The notes beneath the pieces were generated by a model. It was not told the DNA's origin. It saw only the letters and a program-made list of their open reading frames with translations, and made no database searches. A program made the translations under genes and the position numbers. 7,404 nt of DNA, taken from contig WGAK01000160.1 of assembly GCA_015494815.1 (NCBI GenBank), positions 1 to 7,404 of the forward strand, read 5' to 3'. Origin of the DNA: Anaerolineales bacterium. GTDB lineage: Bacteria; Chloroflexota; Anaerolineae; Anaerolineales; DRMV01. Of this stretch, positions 1 to 5,488 are shown piece after piece (within the stretch, counting starts at the first letter, position 1; each line of letters opens with the position of its first letter).

Positions 1-1
1 A

Positions 2-385
2 CCCCGCACCTACAACCCCGCCATTCCCGCACGGCTGGAGCAAATTCTGCTGCAAGTGCTCTCCAAAGAGCCCAGCGCGCGCTTTCGCACCGCGGACCAG
101 TTCGGCCGGGTGCTGCTCCAATTCACCCAACGAGCCGACACCCGGGCCATCACCATGCCCACCCGCCAGGTGCATCTGACCCCGGCCCCGCCGCCCGGCG
201 CACCGATGCGCTTGGGGCCCCATCTGCCCGCTTCGGCAGGAACCGAACCCCTGCCGCCACCGCCGCCCGCCATCCCGTGGGACGCCACCACCTGGGGACT
301 GGCCATCCTGGCCCTGCTGGCCGTGGCCGGGCTCATCCCGCTGTGGCTCTGGGTATACTTCCTTTACTATCCCCCCGCGCCTTGA
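2..385 (+). CDS. Ser/Thr protein kinase, C-terminal end (5' truncated by window)
   Basis: Only the last 127 residues are visible; the gene begins before the window. Residues 20-38 (LSKEPSARFRTADQFGRVL) match the final helices of Hanks-type kinases, with the conserved Arg of subdomain XI at residue 27 in the K-x-P-x-x-R context. A Pro-rich, weakly structured linker follows (about residues 43-95), then one hydrophobic helix (about residues 99-121) and a tail of a few residues ending in PPAP. The expected arrangement is a cytoplasmic catalytic domain anchored by a C-terminal helix, as in PrkC/PknB. However, almost nothing lies beyond the membrane: there is no PASTA or other sensor domain, so any signal would have to come through a partner or the linker. 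The catalytic loop cannot be checked here. rpe starts 10 nt after the stop, suggesting co-transcription. The family call is confident; the substrate is unknown. Confidence 0.85.
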   Translation, partial: PRTYNPAIPARLEQILLQVLSKEPSARFRTADQFGRVLLQFTQRADTRAITMPTRQVHLTPAPPPGAPMRLGPHLPASAGTEPLPPPPPAIPWDATTWGLAILALLAVAGLIPLWLWVYFLYYPPAP

Positions 386-395
386 GGGAGGTCGC

Positions 396-1073
396 ATGCC
401 CGCGCTGCAACTGGCGCCCTCGATTTTGAGCGCCGATTTCGGACACCTGGCGCGCGAAATCCAAACCGTGGCCGAGGCCGGCGCACACCGCATCCACATT
501 GATGTGATGGACGGCCACTTCGTGCCCAATCTGACCCTGGGCCCGCTGGTGGTGCAGGCCTGCCGCGCGGCCACGGCCCTGCCCCTGGATGTCCACCTGA
601 TGATTACGGCCCCCGAACGCCTTTTGGAGGCGTTCGTACAAGCCGGCGCGGATGTGCTCATCCCCCATGTGGAGGCCACGCCGCACATCCACCGGGTGCT
701 GCAACGCATTCGCGCGTTGGGCGCGACCCCCGGTGTGGCCCTCAACCCCGGCACGCCGGCCATCATGGTCGAGCCCGTGCTGCACCTGGTGGAGCAGGTG
801 GTGGTGATGACGGTCAACCCCGGCTTCGGCGGCCAGGCCTTTTTGCCCGAGGCCCTGGCTACGGTGCGCGCGGTGCGCCGCATAGCCCAGGCGCGCGGCC
901 GGGCCAACCTGTCCATTGCCGTAGACGGCGGCATCCACCCGCAGACCGCACCGCAAGCCCGCGCCGCGGGGGCCGATATCTTCGTGGCCGGCAGCGCGGT
1001 CTTCGGCCATCCCCAGGGTGCGGCCGCGGGACTGGCCCGGTTGCGCGCGGCCCTGCAATCCGCGTCCGCATAA
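396..1073 (+). CDS. rpe: Ribulose-phosphate 3-epimerase
   Basis: Interconverts D-ribulose 5-phosphate and D-xylulose 5-phosphate in the cytoplasm (pentose phosphate or Calvin pathways). The 225-residue product has the usual full length. All family hallmarks of the TIM barrel are visible: LAPSILSADF (residues 6-15, substrate Ser9), HIDVMDGHFVPN (34-45), DVHLM (65-69), NPGFGGQ (141-147), VDGGI (176-180) and the phosphate-binding AGS (198-200). The expected metal ligands and catalytic acids are present as His34, Asp36, His67 and Asp177. The ATG at 396 is preceded by GGGAGG at 386-391 and begins 10 nt after the kinase stop, so it is almost certainly translated from the kinase message. Nothing suggests loss of function. 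An allulose-6-phosphate epimerase paralogue is possible in principle, but the motifs and length favour Rpe. Confidence 0.96.
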   Translation: MPALQLAPSILSADFGHLAREIQTVAEAGAHRIHIDVMDGHFVPNLTLGPLVVQACRAATALPLDVHLMITAPERLLEAFVQAGADVLIPHVEATPHIHRVLQRIRALGATPGVALNPGTPAIMVEPVLHLVEQVVVMTVNPGFGGQAFLPEALATVRAVRRIAQARGRANLSIAVDGGIHPQTAPQARAAGADIFVAGSAVFGHPQGAAAGLARLRAALQSASA

Positions 1074-1104
1074 CCCACGGATTTCCTTCCCCCGCGAGGC
1101 ACGC

Positions 1105-1866
1105 ATGAGTCCCTTGTTCAGTCTGGAAAACCTTTTGGCCCTGCTGTTGCTCACGACCCTGGAAATCATCCTGGGCATTGACAACATCATCTTCATCTCC
1201 ATCCTGTCCAACCGCCTGCCCCGCCGTCAGGCTTTACTGGGGCAACGCCTGGGCATCGGCCTGGCGGTGGTCAGCCGCACGGTGTTGCTCTTCACCATCA
1301 GTTGGGTGCAATCGCTGGAGGGCCAGCACGCGCTCGCGGTGTTCGGCCATCCTCTGAGCGTACGCAGCCTCATCCTCATCGCGGGCGGGCTCTTCCTCAT
1401 CGCCAAGAGCACCTACGAAATTCACGAAAAACTGGAAGCCGTGGCCAGCGGGAAGCCGCAAACCGCCCAGGCCCCCCTCAGCCTGCCCTCGATGCTCGCC
1501 CAGGTGCTGGTCATTGACCTGGTCTTCTCGCTGGATTCGGTCATCACCGCGGTGGGCATCTCCAATGTGCTGCCGGTGATGATTACGGCCATCATCATCG
1601 CCGCGGTCATCATGATGGTCTTTGCGGCCTGGGTCAGCGACTTCATCCACCGCCACCCCACCATGAAGATGCTGGCCCTGGCCTTCCTCATCCTCATCGG
1701 CGCCATGCTGCTCATCGAGGGCTGGTCGCCCGAACTGGCGCACAAACTCCACCTGCGCAATTACGCGTACTTTGCCATGGCGTTCTCGTTCCTGGTGGAA
1801 CTGCTGAACATGCGGCTTCGGGGGCACGGACGCCCTCCTGTGCCGCAACCGGCCGAGGGAGATTGA
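1105..1866 (+). CDS. TerC-family integral membrane protein, probable metal-ion (Mn2+) exporter
   Basis: The 253-residue polytopic protein has about seven hydrophobic segments (roughly residues 10-32, 50-70, 84-101, 130-150, 153-175, 188-208, 220-240). The two diagnostic acidic TerC motifs are intact: E-I-I-L-G-I-D-N at 20-27 and D-L-V-F-S-L-D-S at 138-145, placing Glu20, Asp26, Asn27, Asp138 and Asp144 in membrane helices as expected for ion binding. Family members such as Alx and MeeF/MeeY are linked to Mn2+ efflux or metalation of exported proteins, and others to tellurite resistance; the specific ion here is inferred. The reading frame is open upstream to 1018, but that part is a shadow of rpe. 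The ATG at 1105 has GAGG at 1096-1099 with good spacing. Only 31 nt separate it from rpe, leaving no room for the yybP-ykoY Mn2+ riboswitch often found before such genes. Confidence 0.9.
   Translation: MSPLFSLENLLALLLLTTLEIILGIDNIIFISILSNRLPRRQALLGQRLGIGLAVVSRTVLLFTISWVQSLEGQHALAVFGHPLSVRSLILIAGGLFLIAKSTYEIHEKLEAVASGKPQTAQAPLSLPSMLAQVLVIDLVFSLDSVITAVGISNVLPVMITAIIIAAVIMMVFAAWVSDFIHRHPTMKMLALAFLILIGAMLLIEGWSPELAHKLHLRNYAYFAMAFSFLVELLNMRLRGHGRPPVPQPAEGD
1855..1861 (+). promoter_or_regulatory. Ribosome binding site deciding the start of the PanE-like gene
   Basis: GAGGGAG lies inside the 3' end of the TerC-family gene. Three in-frame starts follow: TTG 1863, ATG 1866 and ATG 1872. The ATG at 1866 shares its A with the TGA stop of the upstream gene and sits 4-7 nt from the purine core, so it is the preferred start. 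The ATG at 1872 would still leave the nucleotide-binding motif intact and cannot be excluded. Confidence 0.6.
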
Positions 1867-2933
1867 TGGACATGCCGCGCGCGGCCTACCTGGTCATCGG
1901 GCCCGGGGCCATTGGCACCTATGTGGGGGGACATCTGGCGTTGGCGGGCCGGCGCGTGGTGTTTTGGGCCCGGCCTTCTTCCGCGGCCACGCTGCGCGCA
2001 CACGGCCTGCGGCTGCGCGTGGCGGGCGAAGCCTGGCGCACCGTTCCCCCCGAGCAACTGGGTGTGGTCACCACCCCCGACGAAGTCTTGCAGGCCGGGC
2101 CCTATGCCGCCGCGTTCCTGGCGGTCAAGACCTACCACCTGCCCGACCTGTTGCCCGCGTTGCGCCGCGCGGCCGCGGCCTGGCCCGTGCTGGTGGATTT
2201 GCTCAACGGCGTGGGCAGCACCGAAACCCTGCAGGCCGCGTTGGGCGCGGAGCGGGTGCTGGCCGGTACGGTGACCAGCCCCGTCACCCGGCACGCGGCC
2301 GGGCACATCACCGTGGAACGTCACCGCGGCCTGGGCCTGGCGCAGCATCCTGCGAGCGGGGAAGTGGCTGCGGCCTTGCGGGCCGCGGGCTTGCCGGTGC
2401 GCCTCTACGCCGACGCCGCCAGCCTGAAGTGGAGCAAACTGCTCACCAACCTGCTGGGGAACGCGACCGCGGCCCTGTTGGACTGGCCTCCGGCCCGCAT
2501 CTATGCGCACCGCGGGCTGTTCGCGCTGGAGCACGCGCAACTGGTGGAAGCCCTGGCGGTGATGGATGCGCTGGGGCTGCCGGTGGTGGCGCTTCCGGGC
2601 GTGCCCAGCCGGGCTCTGGCCTGGGGCGCACGACACCTGCCGCCGTGGTTGTTGCAGCCCGTGCTGGTGTACAAAGTGGGCCGCGGCCGGGGGCAGAAGA
2701 TGCCCTCCCTGCACCGGGATGTGCACGCGGGCCACGGGCAAACCGAAATTGCCGCGCTGCACGGCGCGGTGGCCCGTACCGCGGCGCGTTTGGGGCTGAC
2801 CGCGCCCACCAACGCGCTGCTGGCCGACCTGGTGCAACGCATGGCCCGGGGCGACCTGTCCCCCGACGCGCTGCGCCACAACCCCGCGGCGCTGTTGGCC
2901 CGCTGGCACGCGGCGCGGAGGGCCGCGGCATGA
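1866..2933 (+). CDS. 2-dehydropantoate 2-reductase-like oxidoreductase (PanE/ApbA family)
   Basis: The family reduces ketopantoate to pantoate with NADPH in coenzyme A synthesis. The N-terminal Rossmann fold begins with the dinucleotide motif G-P-G-A-I-G (residues 12-17). Residues matching the E. coli PanE active site are visible by motif and spacing: Lys88 (VKTYHL, like Lys72), Asn114 (LLNGVG, like Asn98), catalytic Lys191 (KWSKLLTN, like Lys176), Asn195, and Glu294 (QTEI, like Glu256). At 355 residues it is about 50 longer than the E. coli enzyme. The Lys191-Glu294 interval is 103 residues against about 80 in E. coli, so roughly 23 extra residues lie around 245-278, a segment rich in Pro, Trp and Arg. 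There is no panB, panC or panD nearby, so ketopantoate is plausible but another 2-keto acid is possible. It overlaps the upstream stop by 1 nt and the downstream start by 4 nt. Confidence 0.82.
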   Translation: MDMPRAAYLVIGPGAIGTYVGGHLALAGRRVVFWARPSSAATLRAHGLRLRVAGEAWRTVPPEQLGVVTTPDEVLQAGPYAAAFLAVKTYHLPDLLPALRRAAAAWPVLVDLLNGVGSTETLQAALGAERVLAGTVTSPVTRHAAGHITVERHRGLGLAQHPASGEVAAALRAAGLPVRLYADAASLKWSKLLTNLLGNATAALLDWPPARIYAHRGLFALEHAQLVEALAVMDALGLPVVALPGVPSRALAWGARHLPPWLLQPVLVYKVGRGRGQKMPSLHRDVHAGHGQTEIAALHGAVARTAARLGLTAPTNALLADLVQRMARGDLSPDALRHNPAALLARWHAARRAAA

Positions 2934-3895
2934 AGCACGCCCCGACGCGGCTGATGCTGGGCGTGGTGCTCAGCGCGGTGGCACTGGCCGCGGTGCTGCT
3001 GACCGTGGACCTGGCCGCCCTGCGCGCGGCCCTGGCCGTGACCCCGCTGCCCGCGTTGGGGCTCGCCGGCCTGTGGTTCGGGCTGGCCATGCTGACCCGA
3101 GCCTGGGCCTGGCGGGCGTTGTTGGGCCCGCAAGTATCCTTCGGCCGCGCGTTTTGGGCCTTGCAAATCGGCTTTCTGGTCAACAACCTGGTGCCGCTGC
3201 GCTTAGGCGAACTGGCCCGGGCCTGGGTGGTACACCGGGAGGCCGCGGTCCCCTGGTCGCGGGCGCTGAGCAGCATAGCCCTGGCCCGCCTGACCGACGG
3301 CGCGCTGCTGGCGCTGGTGGTGGTACTGCTCTGGCCCGCGCACGCGGTGTTGCCGCGCGCCTGGGTCTGGCGGGCCGTCGCCCTGGCCCTGGCCGTGCTC
3401 GTGCTGGTGGGCGGCCTAGCCTGGGCCATGCGCGGACTGCGGGCCCGCCTGCCCGCGCGGTTGCGTGATGCCCTGGTCGAGGCCGCGGCCGTGGCGCAGA
3501 GGCCCGCGTTGGCCCGCTTCGCGCTCGGCAAGGCGCTCACCTGGGCCCTGCTGGCGGCCTACTACCGCGCGTTGGTGCGCGTTTGGGCACCCGACCTGGG
3601 CTGGGGCGCCACAGTATGGGCCATGGCCGCCTCGACGCTGGGCATTGCCGCGCCCTCTGCACCGGGCTACATCGGCGTGTACGAGGCCGCGGCCGTGGGC
3701 GTGTTGGCCGTGCTGCAAGTGCCCCAGGCCGACGCGCTGGCCTTCGCGCTGGTGCAGCACGGCCTGTACCTGTTGCTCACCACCCTGCTGGGCGTGCTGG
3801 CCCTGGCCCGCCTGGGTTGGAGCCGGGCCCGCTGGCGCGCCGAATGGGCCACGGCCCAAAGCACGGCATCGTCCTCCAGGAGGAATCGCCCATGA
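2930..3895 (+). CDS. LPG_synthase_TM / YbhN (UPF0104) family flippase-like membrane protein
   Basis: The 321-residue, very hydrophobic protein has about seven or eight membrane helices. Two signatures place it in the family of the membrane domain of lysylphosphatidylglycerol synthase (MprF N-terminal half; YbhN): N-N-L-V-P-L-R-L-G-E-L-A-R at residues 85-97 and A-P-S-A-P-G-Y-I-G-V-Y-E at 241-252. There is no C-terminal aminoacyl-transferase domain, so it should not make lysyl-PG itself; stand-alone members are proposed lipid or lipid-linked-glycan translocators. The frame is open back to 1964, but that extension is a shadow of the PanE-like gene. The ATG at 2930 forms an ATGA overlap with the upstream stop and has GGAGGG at 2917-2922. 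It also overlaps the sugar epimerase start by 4 nt, which suggests a joint role in envelope glycolipids (inference). Confidence 0.85.
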   Translation: MKHAPTRLMLGVVLSAVALAAVLLTVDLAALRAALAVTPLPALGLAGLWFGLAMLTRAWAWRALLGPQVSFGRAFWALQIGFLVNNLVPLRLGELARAWVVHREAAVPWSRALSSIALARLTDGALLALVVVLLWPAHAVLPRAWVWRAVALALAVLVLVGGLAWAMRGLRARLPARLRDALVEAAAVAQRPALARFALGKALTWALLAAYYRALVRVWAPDLGWGATVWAMAASTLGIAAPSAPGYIGVYEAAAVGVLAVLQVPQADALAFALVQHGLYLLLTTLLGVLALARLGWSRARWRAEWATAQSTASSSRRNRP

Positions 3896-4932
3896 GCCGA
3901 CACTACCTCATCACCGGCGGCGCCGGCTTCATCGGCGCCAACTACGCGGCCCGGCTGCTGGCCCGCGGCGAGCGGGTGACCATCTACGACAACTTCTCCC
4001 GCCGCGGGGCCGAAGTCAATGTCCGCTGGCTGCAGCAGCAGGCGCGGCCCGACGCGCTGCGCGTGGTGCGCGGCGATGTGCGCGACGCGGCCCTGCTCAC
4101 CGCGGTCACCCGCGAGGCCGATGTGGTGGTGCACCTGGCCGCCCAGGTCGCGGTGACCACCTCGGTGCAAGAACCGCGCCACGACTTCGAGGTCAACGCG
4201 TTGGGCACCTTCAACGTGCTGGAAGCCGCCCGCCTGGCCCCTACCCCGCCCATCGTGCTCTATGCCTCGACCAACAAAGTCTACGGCGGCATGGAAACGG
4301 TGGCCGTGGTCGAAGAGGCCACCCGTTATCGCTACGCGGCCCTGCCCCACGGCGTTCCCGAGAGCCAGCCCCTGGACTTCCACTCCCCTTACGGCTGCTC
4401 CAAGGGAGCCGGTGACCAGTATGTGCGCGATTACGCGCGCATCTATGGCCTGCGCACGGTGGTCTTTCGCCAGAGTTGCATCTACGGCCCCCGGCAGTGG
4501 GGCATCGAAGACCAGGGCTGGGTGGCCTGGTTCGTCATCGCCGCGCTCAGCGGCCGCCCCATCACCATCTACGGCGACGGCAAGCAGGTGCGGGATGTGC
4601 TCTACATTGACGACCTGTTGGACGCGTACGATGCCGCGGTGGCGCGCATCGAAACGGCCGCGGGGCAGGTGTACAACATCGGCGGCGGGCCGACGCGTGC
4701 CATCGCCATTTGGGCCGAGTTCGGCCCCCTGCTGGAACGCATCCTGGGCCGGGCCATCCCCGTGACCTACGGCCCCTGGCGGCCCGGTGACCAGCGGGTG
4801 TTCATCAGCGACATCCGCAAAGCCCAGGCCGAGTTGGGCTGGGCCCCCCAGGTGGATGTGGAAACCGGCGTGCGTCGGCTGGTGGACTGGGTACGGCAGG
4901 CCCTGGCCGCGGAGTTGCGCGATGAGCCCTGA
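3892..4932 (+). CDS. NAD-dependent nucleotide-sugar epimerase, CDP-paratose 2-epimerase (Tyv) type
   Basis: The 346-residue extended short-chain dehydrogenase/reductase would act on a nucleotide sugar in the cytoplasm. The NAD-binding motif TGGAGFIG is at residues 8-15, followed by DNFSRRGAEVN (33-43). The catalytic set is intact: Thr127 in STNKVYG (126-132), Tyr167 and Lys171 in LDFHSPYGCSKG (161-172). The stretches AQVAVTTS (84-91), STNKVYG, LDFHSPYGCSKG, DQGWVAWF and GDGKQVRDVL follow Tyv, the CDP-paratose 2-epimerase making CDP-tyvelose, more closely than generic GalE-like enzymes; this comparison is from memory. No CDP-glucose dehydratase, paratose synthase or glycosyltransferase is in the window, so the real substrate is uncertain. 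The ATG at 3892 overlaps the upstream stop (ATGA) and has AGGAGGA at 3878-3884, one of the best ribosome sites here, suggesting high expression within the operon. Confidence 0.88.
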   Translation: MSRHYLITGGAGFIGANYAARLLARGERVTIYDNFSRRGAEVNVRWLQQQARPDALRVVRGDVRDAALLTAVTREADVVVHLAAQVAVTTSVQEPRHDFEVNALGTFNVLEAARLAPTPPIVLYASTNKVYGGMETVAVVEEATRYRYAALPHGVPESQPLDFHSPYGCSKGAGDQYVRDYARIYGLRTVVFRQSCIYGPRQWGIEDQGWVAWFVIAALSGRPITIYGDGKQVRDVLYIDDLLDAYDAAVARIETAAGQVYNIGGGPTRAIAIWAEFGPLLERILGRAIPVTYGPWRPGDQRVFISDIRKAQAELGWAPQVDVETGVRRLVDWVRQALAAELRDEP

Positions 4933-5299
4933 AGTCACCCACCCCTCGTTGGTGGACCGCACCGCGTGGTTCCTCATGCTGGCCGGGTTGCTGCTGGTGT
5001 TCCTGGGCCTGGGGCTGGACTACGCCTACACCCACTACGGCAGCGATGTGCAACGCGGCCTGCCCGTGCCGGTCCAGATTCGGGACCTGCGCGCCGGCCA
5101 ATGGGCCTGGCTGGAACTTTCGGCGGCCTATTTCGCCCGCCGCTCGTGGTGGGTCAACCCCCTGGACCTGCTGTTTTGGGGCCTTTGGGTGGCCCTGGCC
5201 GGATGGCTGCTGCACCAGCGCCGGCGCATTTTCACCGCCGAGATGGATGCCGAATCCCTGGCCCGCGAACGCCGCCTCTTCCGCCGTTTTCGGCGCTAA
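4922..5299 (+). CDS. Small two-helix membrane protein of unknown function
   Basis: I do not recognise a family for this 125-residue product. It has two hydrophobic helices (about residues 14-36 and 80-97). Between them is a loop of roughly 40 residues rich in Trp, Tyr and Arg. The tail after the second helix is strongly basic (HQRRR near 97-101, and RERRLFRRFRR at the C-terminus). The positive-inside rule predicts both ends in the cytoplasm and the loop outside. The ATG at 4922 lies inside the epimerase gene (11-nt overlap) with GGAG at 4911-4914, so translation should be coupled to it. Codon usage matches its neighbours. The position after a flippase-like protein and a sugar epimerase suggests an accessory envelope protein, but that is inference only. 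It is the last gene before the intergenic promoter. Confidence 0.75.
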   Translation: MSPEVTHPSLVDRTAWFLMLAGLLLVFLGLGLDYAYTHYGSDVQRGLPVPVQIRDLRAGQWAWLELSAAYFARRSWWVNPLDLLFWGLWVALAGWLLHQRRRIFTAEMDAESLARERRLFRRFRR

Positions 5300-5311
5300 A
5301 CGCGCGGCACC

Positions 5312-5335
5312 CAAAATTGTCTAAAAAATTTACAT
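5312..5335 (+). promoter_or_regulatory. AT-rich island upstream of promoter (UP-element-like)
   Basis: About 24 bases made almost entirely of A and T stand out sharply from the GC-rich surroundings. They include a run of six A (5323-5328) and a small inverted repeat AAATT (5314-5318) / AATTT (5327-5331). Relative to the inferred start near 5369 they cover about -57 to -34, the usual site for contacts with the RNA polymerase alpha C-terminal domain. The role is inferred from position and composition. Confidence 0.4.
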
Positions 5336-5353
5336 GCCACCTCCCGGCGGCTG

Positions 5354-5362
5354 TGCTATAAT
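5354..5362 (+). promoter_or_regulatory. Extended -10 promoter for the HhH/coiled-coil operon
   Basis: TGCTATAAT is a perfect extended -10 element (TG at 5354-5355, TATAAT at 5357-5362). Transcription would start near 5368-5370. No good -35 box sits at the normal spacing: TTTACA at 5329-5334 is 22 nt away, too far for a canonical sigma-70-type promoter. The extended -10 plus the AT-rich island may carry recognition. It is the only convincing promoter in the window and separates the two gene groups. Confidence 0.75.
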
Positions 5363-5368
5363 AGAAAT

Positions 5369-5474
5369 GTTCTTTGGGACGCGCTCGTCGCGGTATCCTG
5401 GCTGCGCGCCGTGACATCTGCCGTCCTGCGACGGCCATGCCAGGGGCCGCATCACCCTCGTGCCCGGCCCGAAC
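5369..5474 (+). other. Structured 5' leader of the HhH/coiled-coil operon
   Basis: About 105 nt lie between the inferred transcription start and the ribosome binding site. The leader can fold into nested helices. An outer stem CCTGGC (5397-5402) with GCCAGG (5439-5444) encloses an inner perfect 6-bp stem GCCGTC (5420-5425) / GACGGC (5430-5435) with a CTGC loop. A further small hairpin GACG-CGCT-CGTC lies at 5378-5389. No known riboswitch class is recognised and there is no run of T for termination. GC-rich DNA makes chance stems common, so function is unproven. Confidence 0.35.
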
Positions 5475-5481
5475 AGGAGGT
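5475..5481 (+). promoter_or_regulatory. Perfect ribosome binding site setting the start of the HhH protein
   Basis: AGGAGGT is a full match to the anti-Shine-Dalgarno sequence and is 8 nt (from AGGAGG) from the ATG at 5489. It decides the start against the GTG at 5411 and the TTG at 5486 in the same frame, and against an N-terminal extension that would have unrelated composition. Confidence 0.85.
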
Positions 5482-5488
5482 AAGATTG

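Noticed and set aside
1074..1104. Possible Mn2+ riboswitch (yybP-ykoY) before the TerC-family gene
   Set aside because: Only 31 nt separate the genes, too short for that element, and no matching structure is seen.
333..1211. Antisense open frame (292 codons) opposite rpe
   Set aside because: Composition is His/Arg/Gly-rich shadow sequence; rpe on the + strand is unambiguous.
599..1590. Shared 14-mer TGATGATTACGGCC at about 599 and 1577
   Set aside because: Both copies lie inside unrelated coding sequences with no flanking similarity; coincidence.
1761..2909. Long antisense open frame (382 codons) opposite the PanE-like gene
   Set aside because: GC-rich third positions keep the reverse frame open; the product is Arg/Gln/Gly/His-rich low-complexity with no domain, while the + strand shows clear family motifs.
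1964..2929. Apparent N-terminal extension of the flippase-like protein giving a 643-residue fusion
   Set aside because: The added part is an Arg/Gly/Ala-rich off-frame reading of the PanE-like gene; the ATG at 2930 has a good ribosome site and the classic ATGA overlap.
3667..4977. Long antisense open frame (436 codons) opposite the epimerase
   Set aside because: Same shadow effect; it spans three unrelated + strand genes and has no recognisable fold or start signal.
5282..5295. Hairpin CGCCG-TTTT-CGGCG at the end of the small membrane protein gene as a terminator
   Set aside because: The stem is only 5 bp, lies before and against the stop codon, and no T-run follows; not convincing as a Rho-independent terminator.
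5329..5334. TTTACA as the -35 box
   Set aside because: The spacing to the -10 hexamer is 22 nt, well outside the usual 16-18.
5411..5488. Upstream GTG start extending the HhH protein by 26 residues
   Set aside because: No ribosome site precedes it, the extension is unlike the domain, and a perfect AGGAGGT serves the ATG at 5489.
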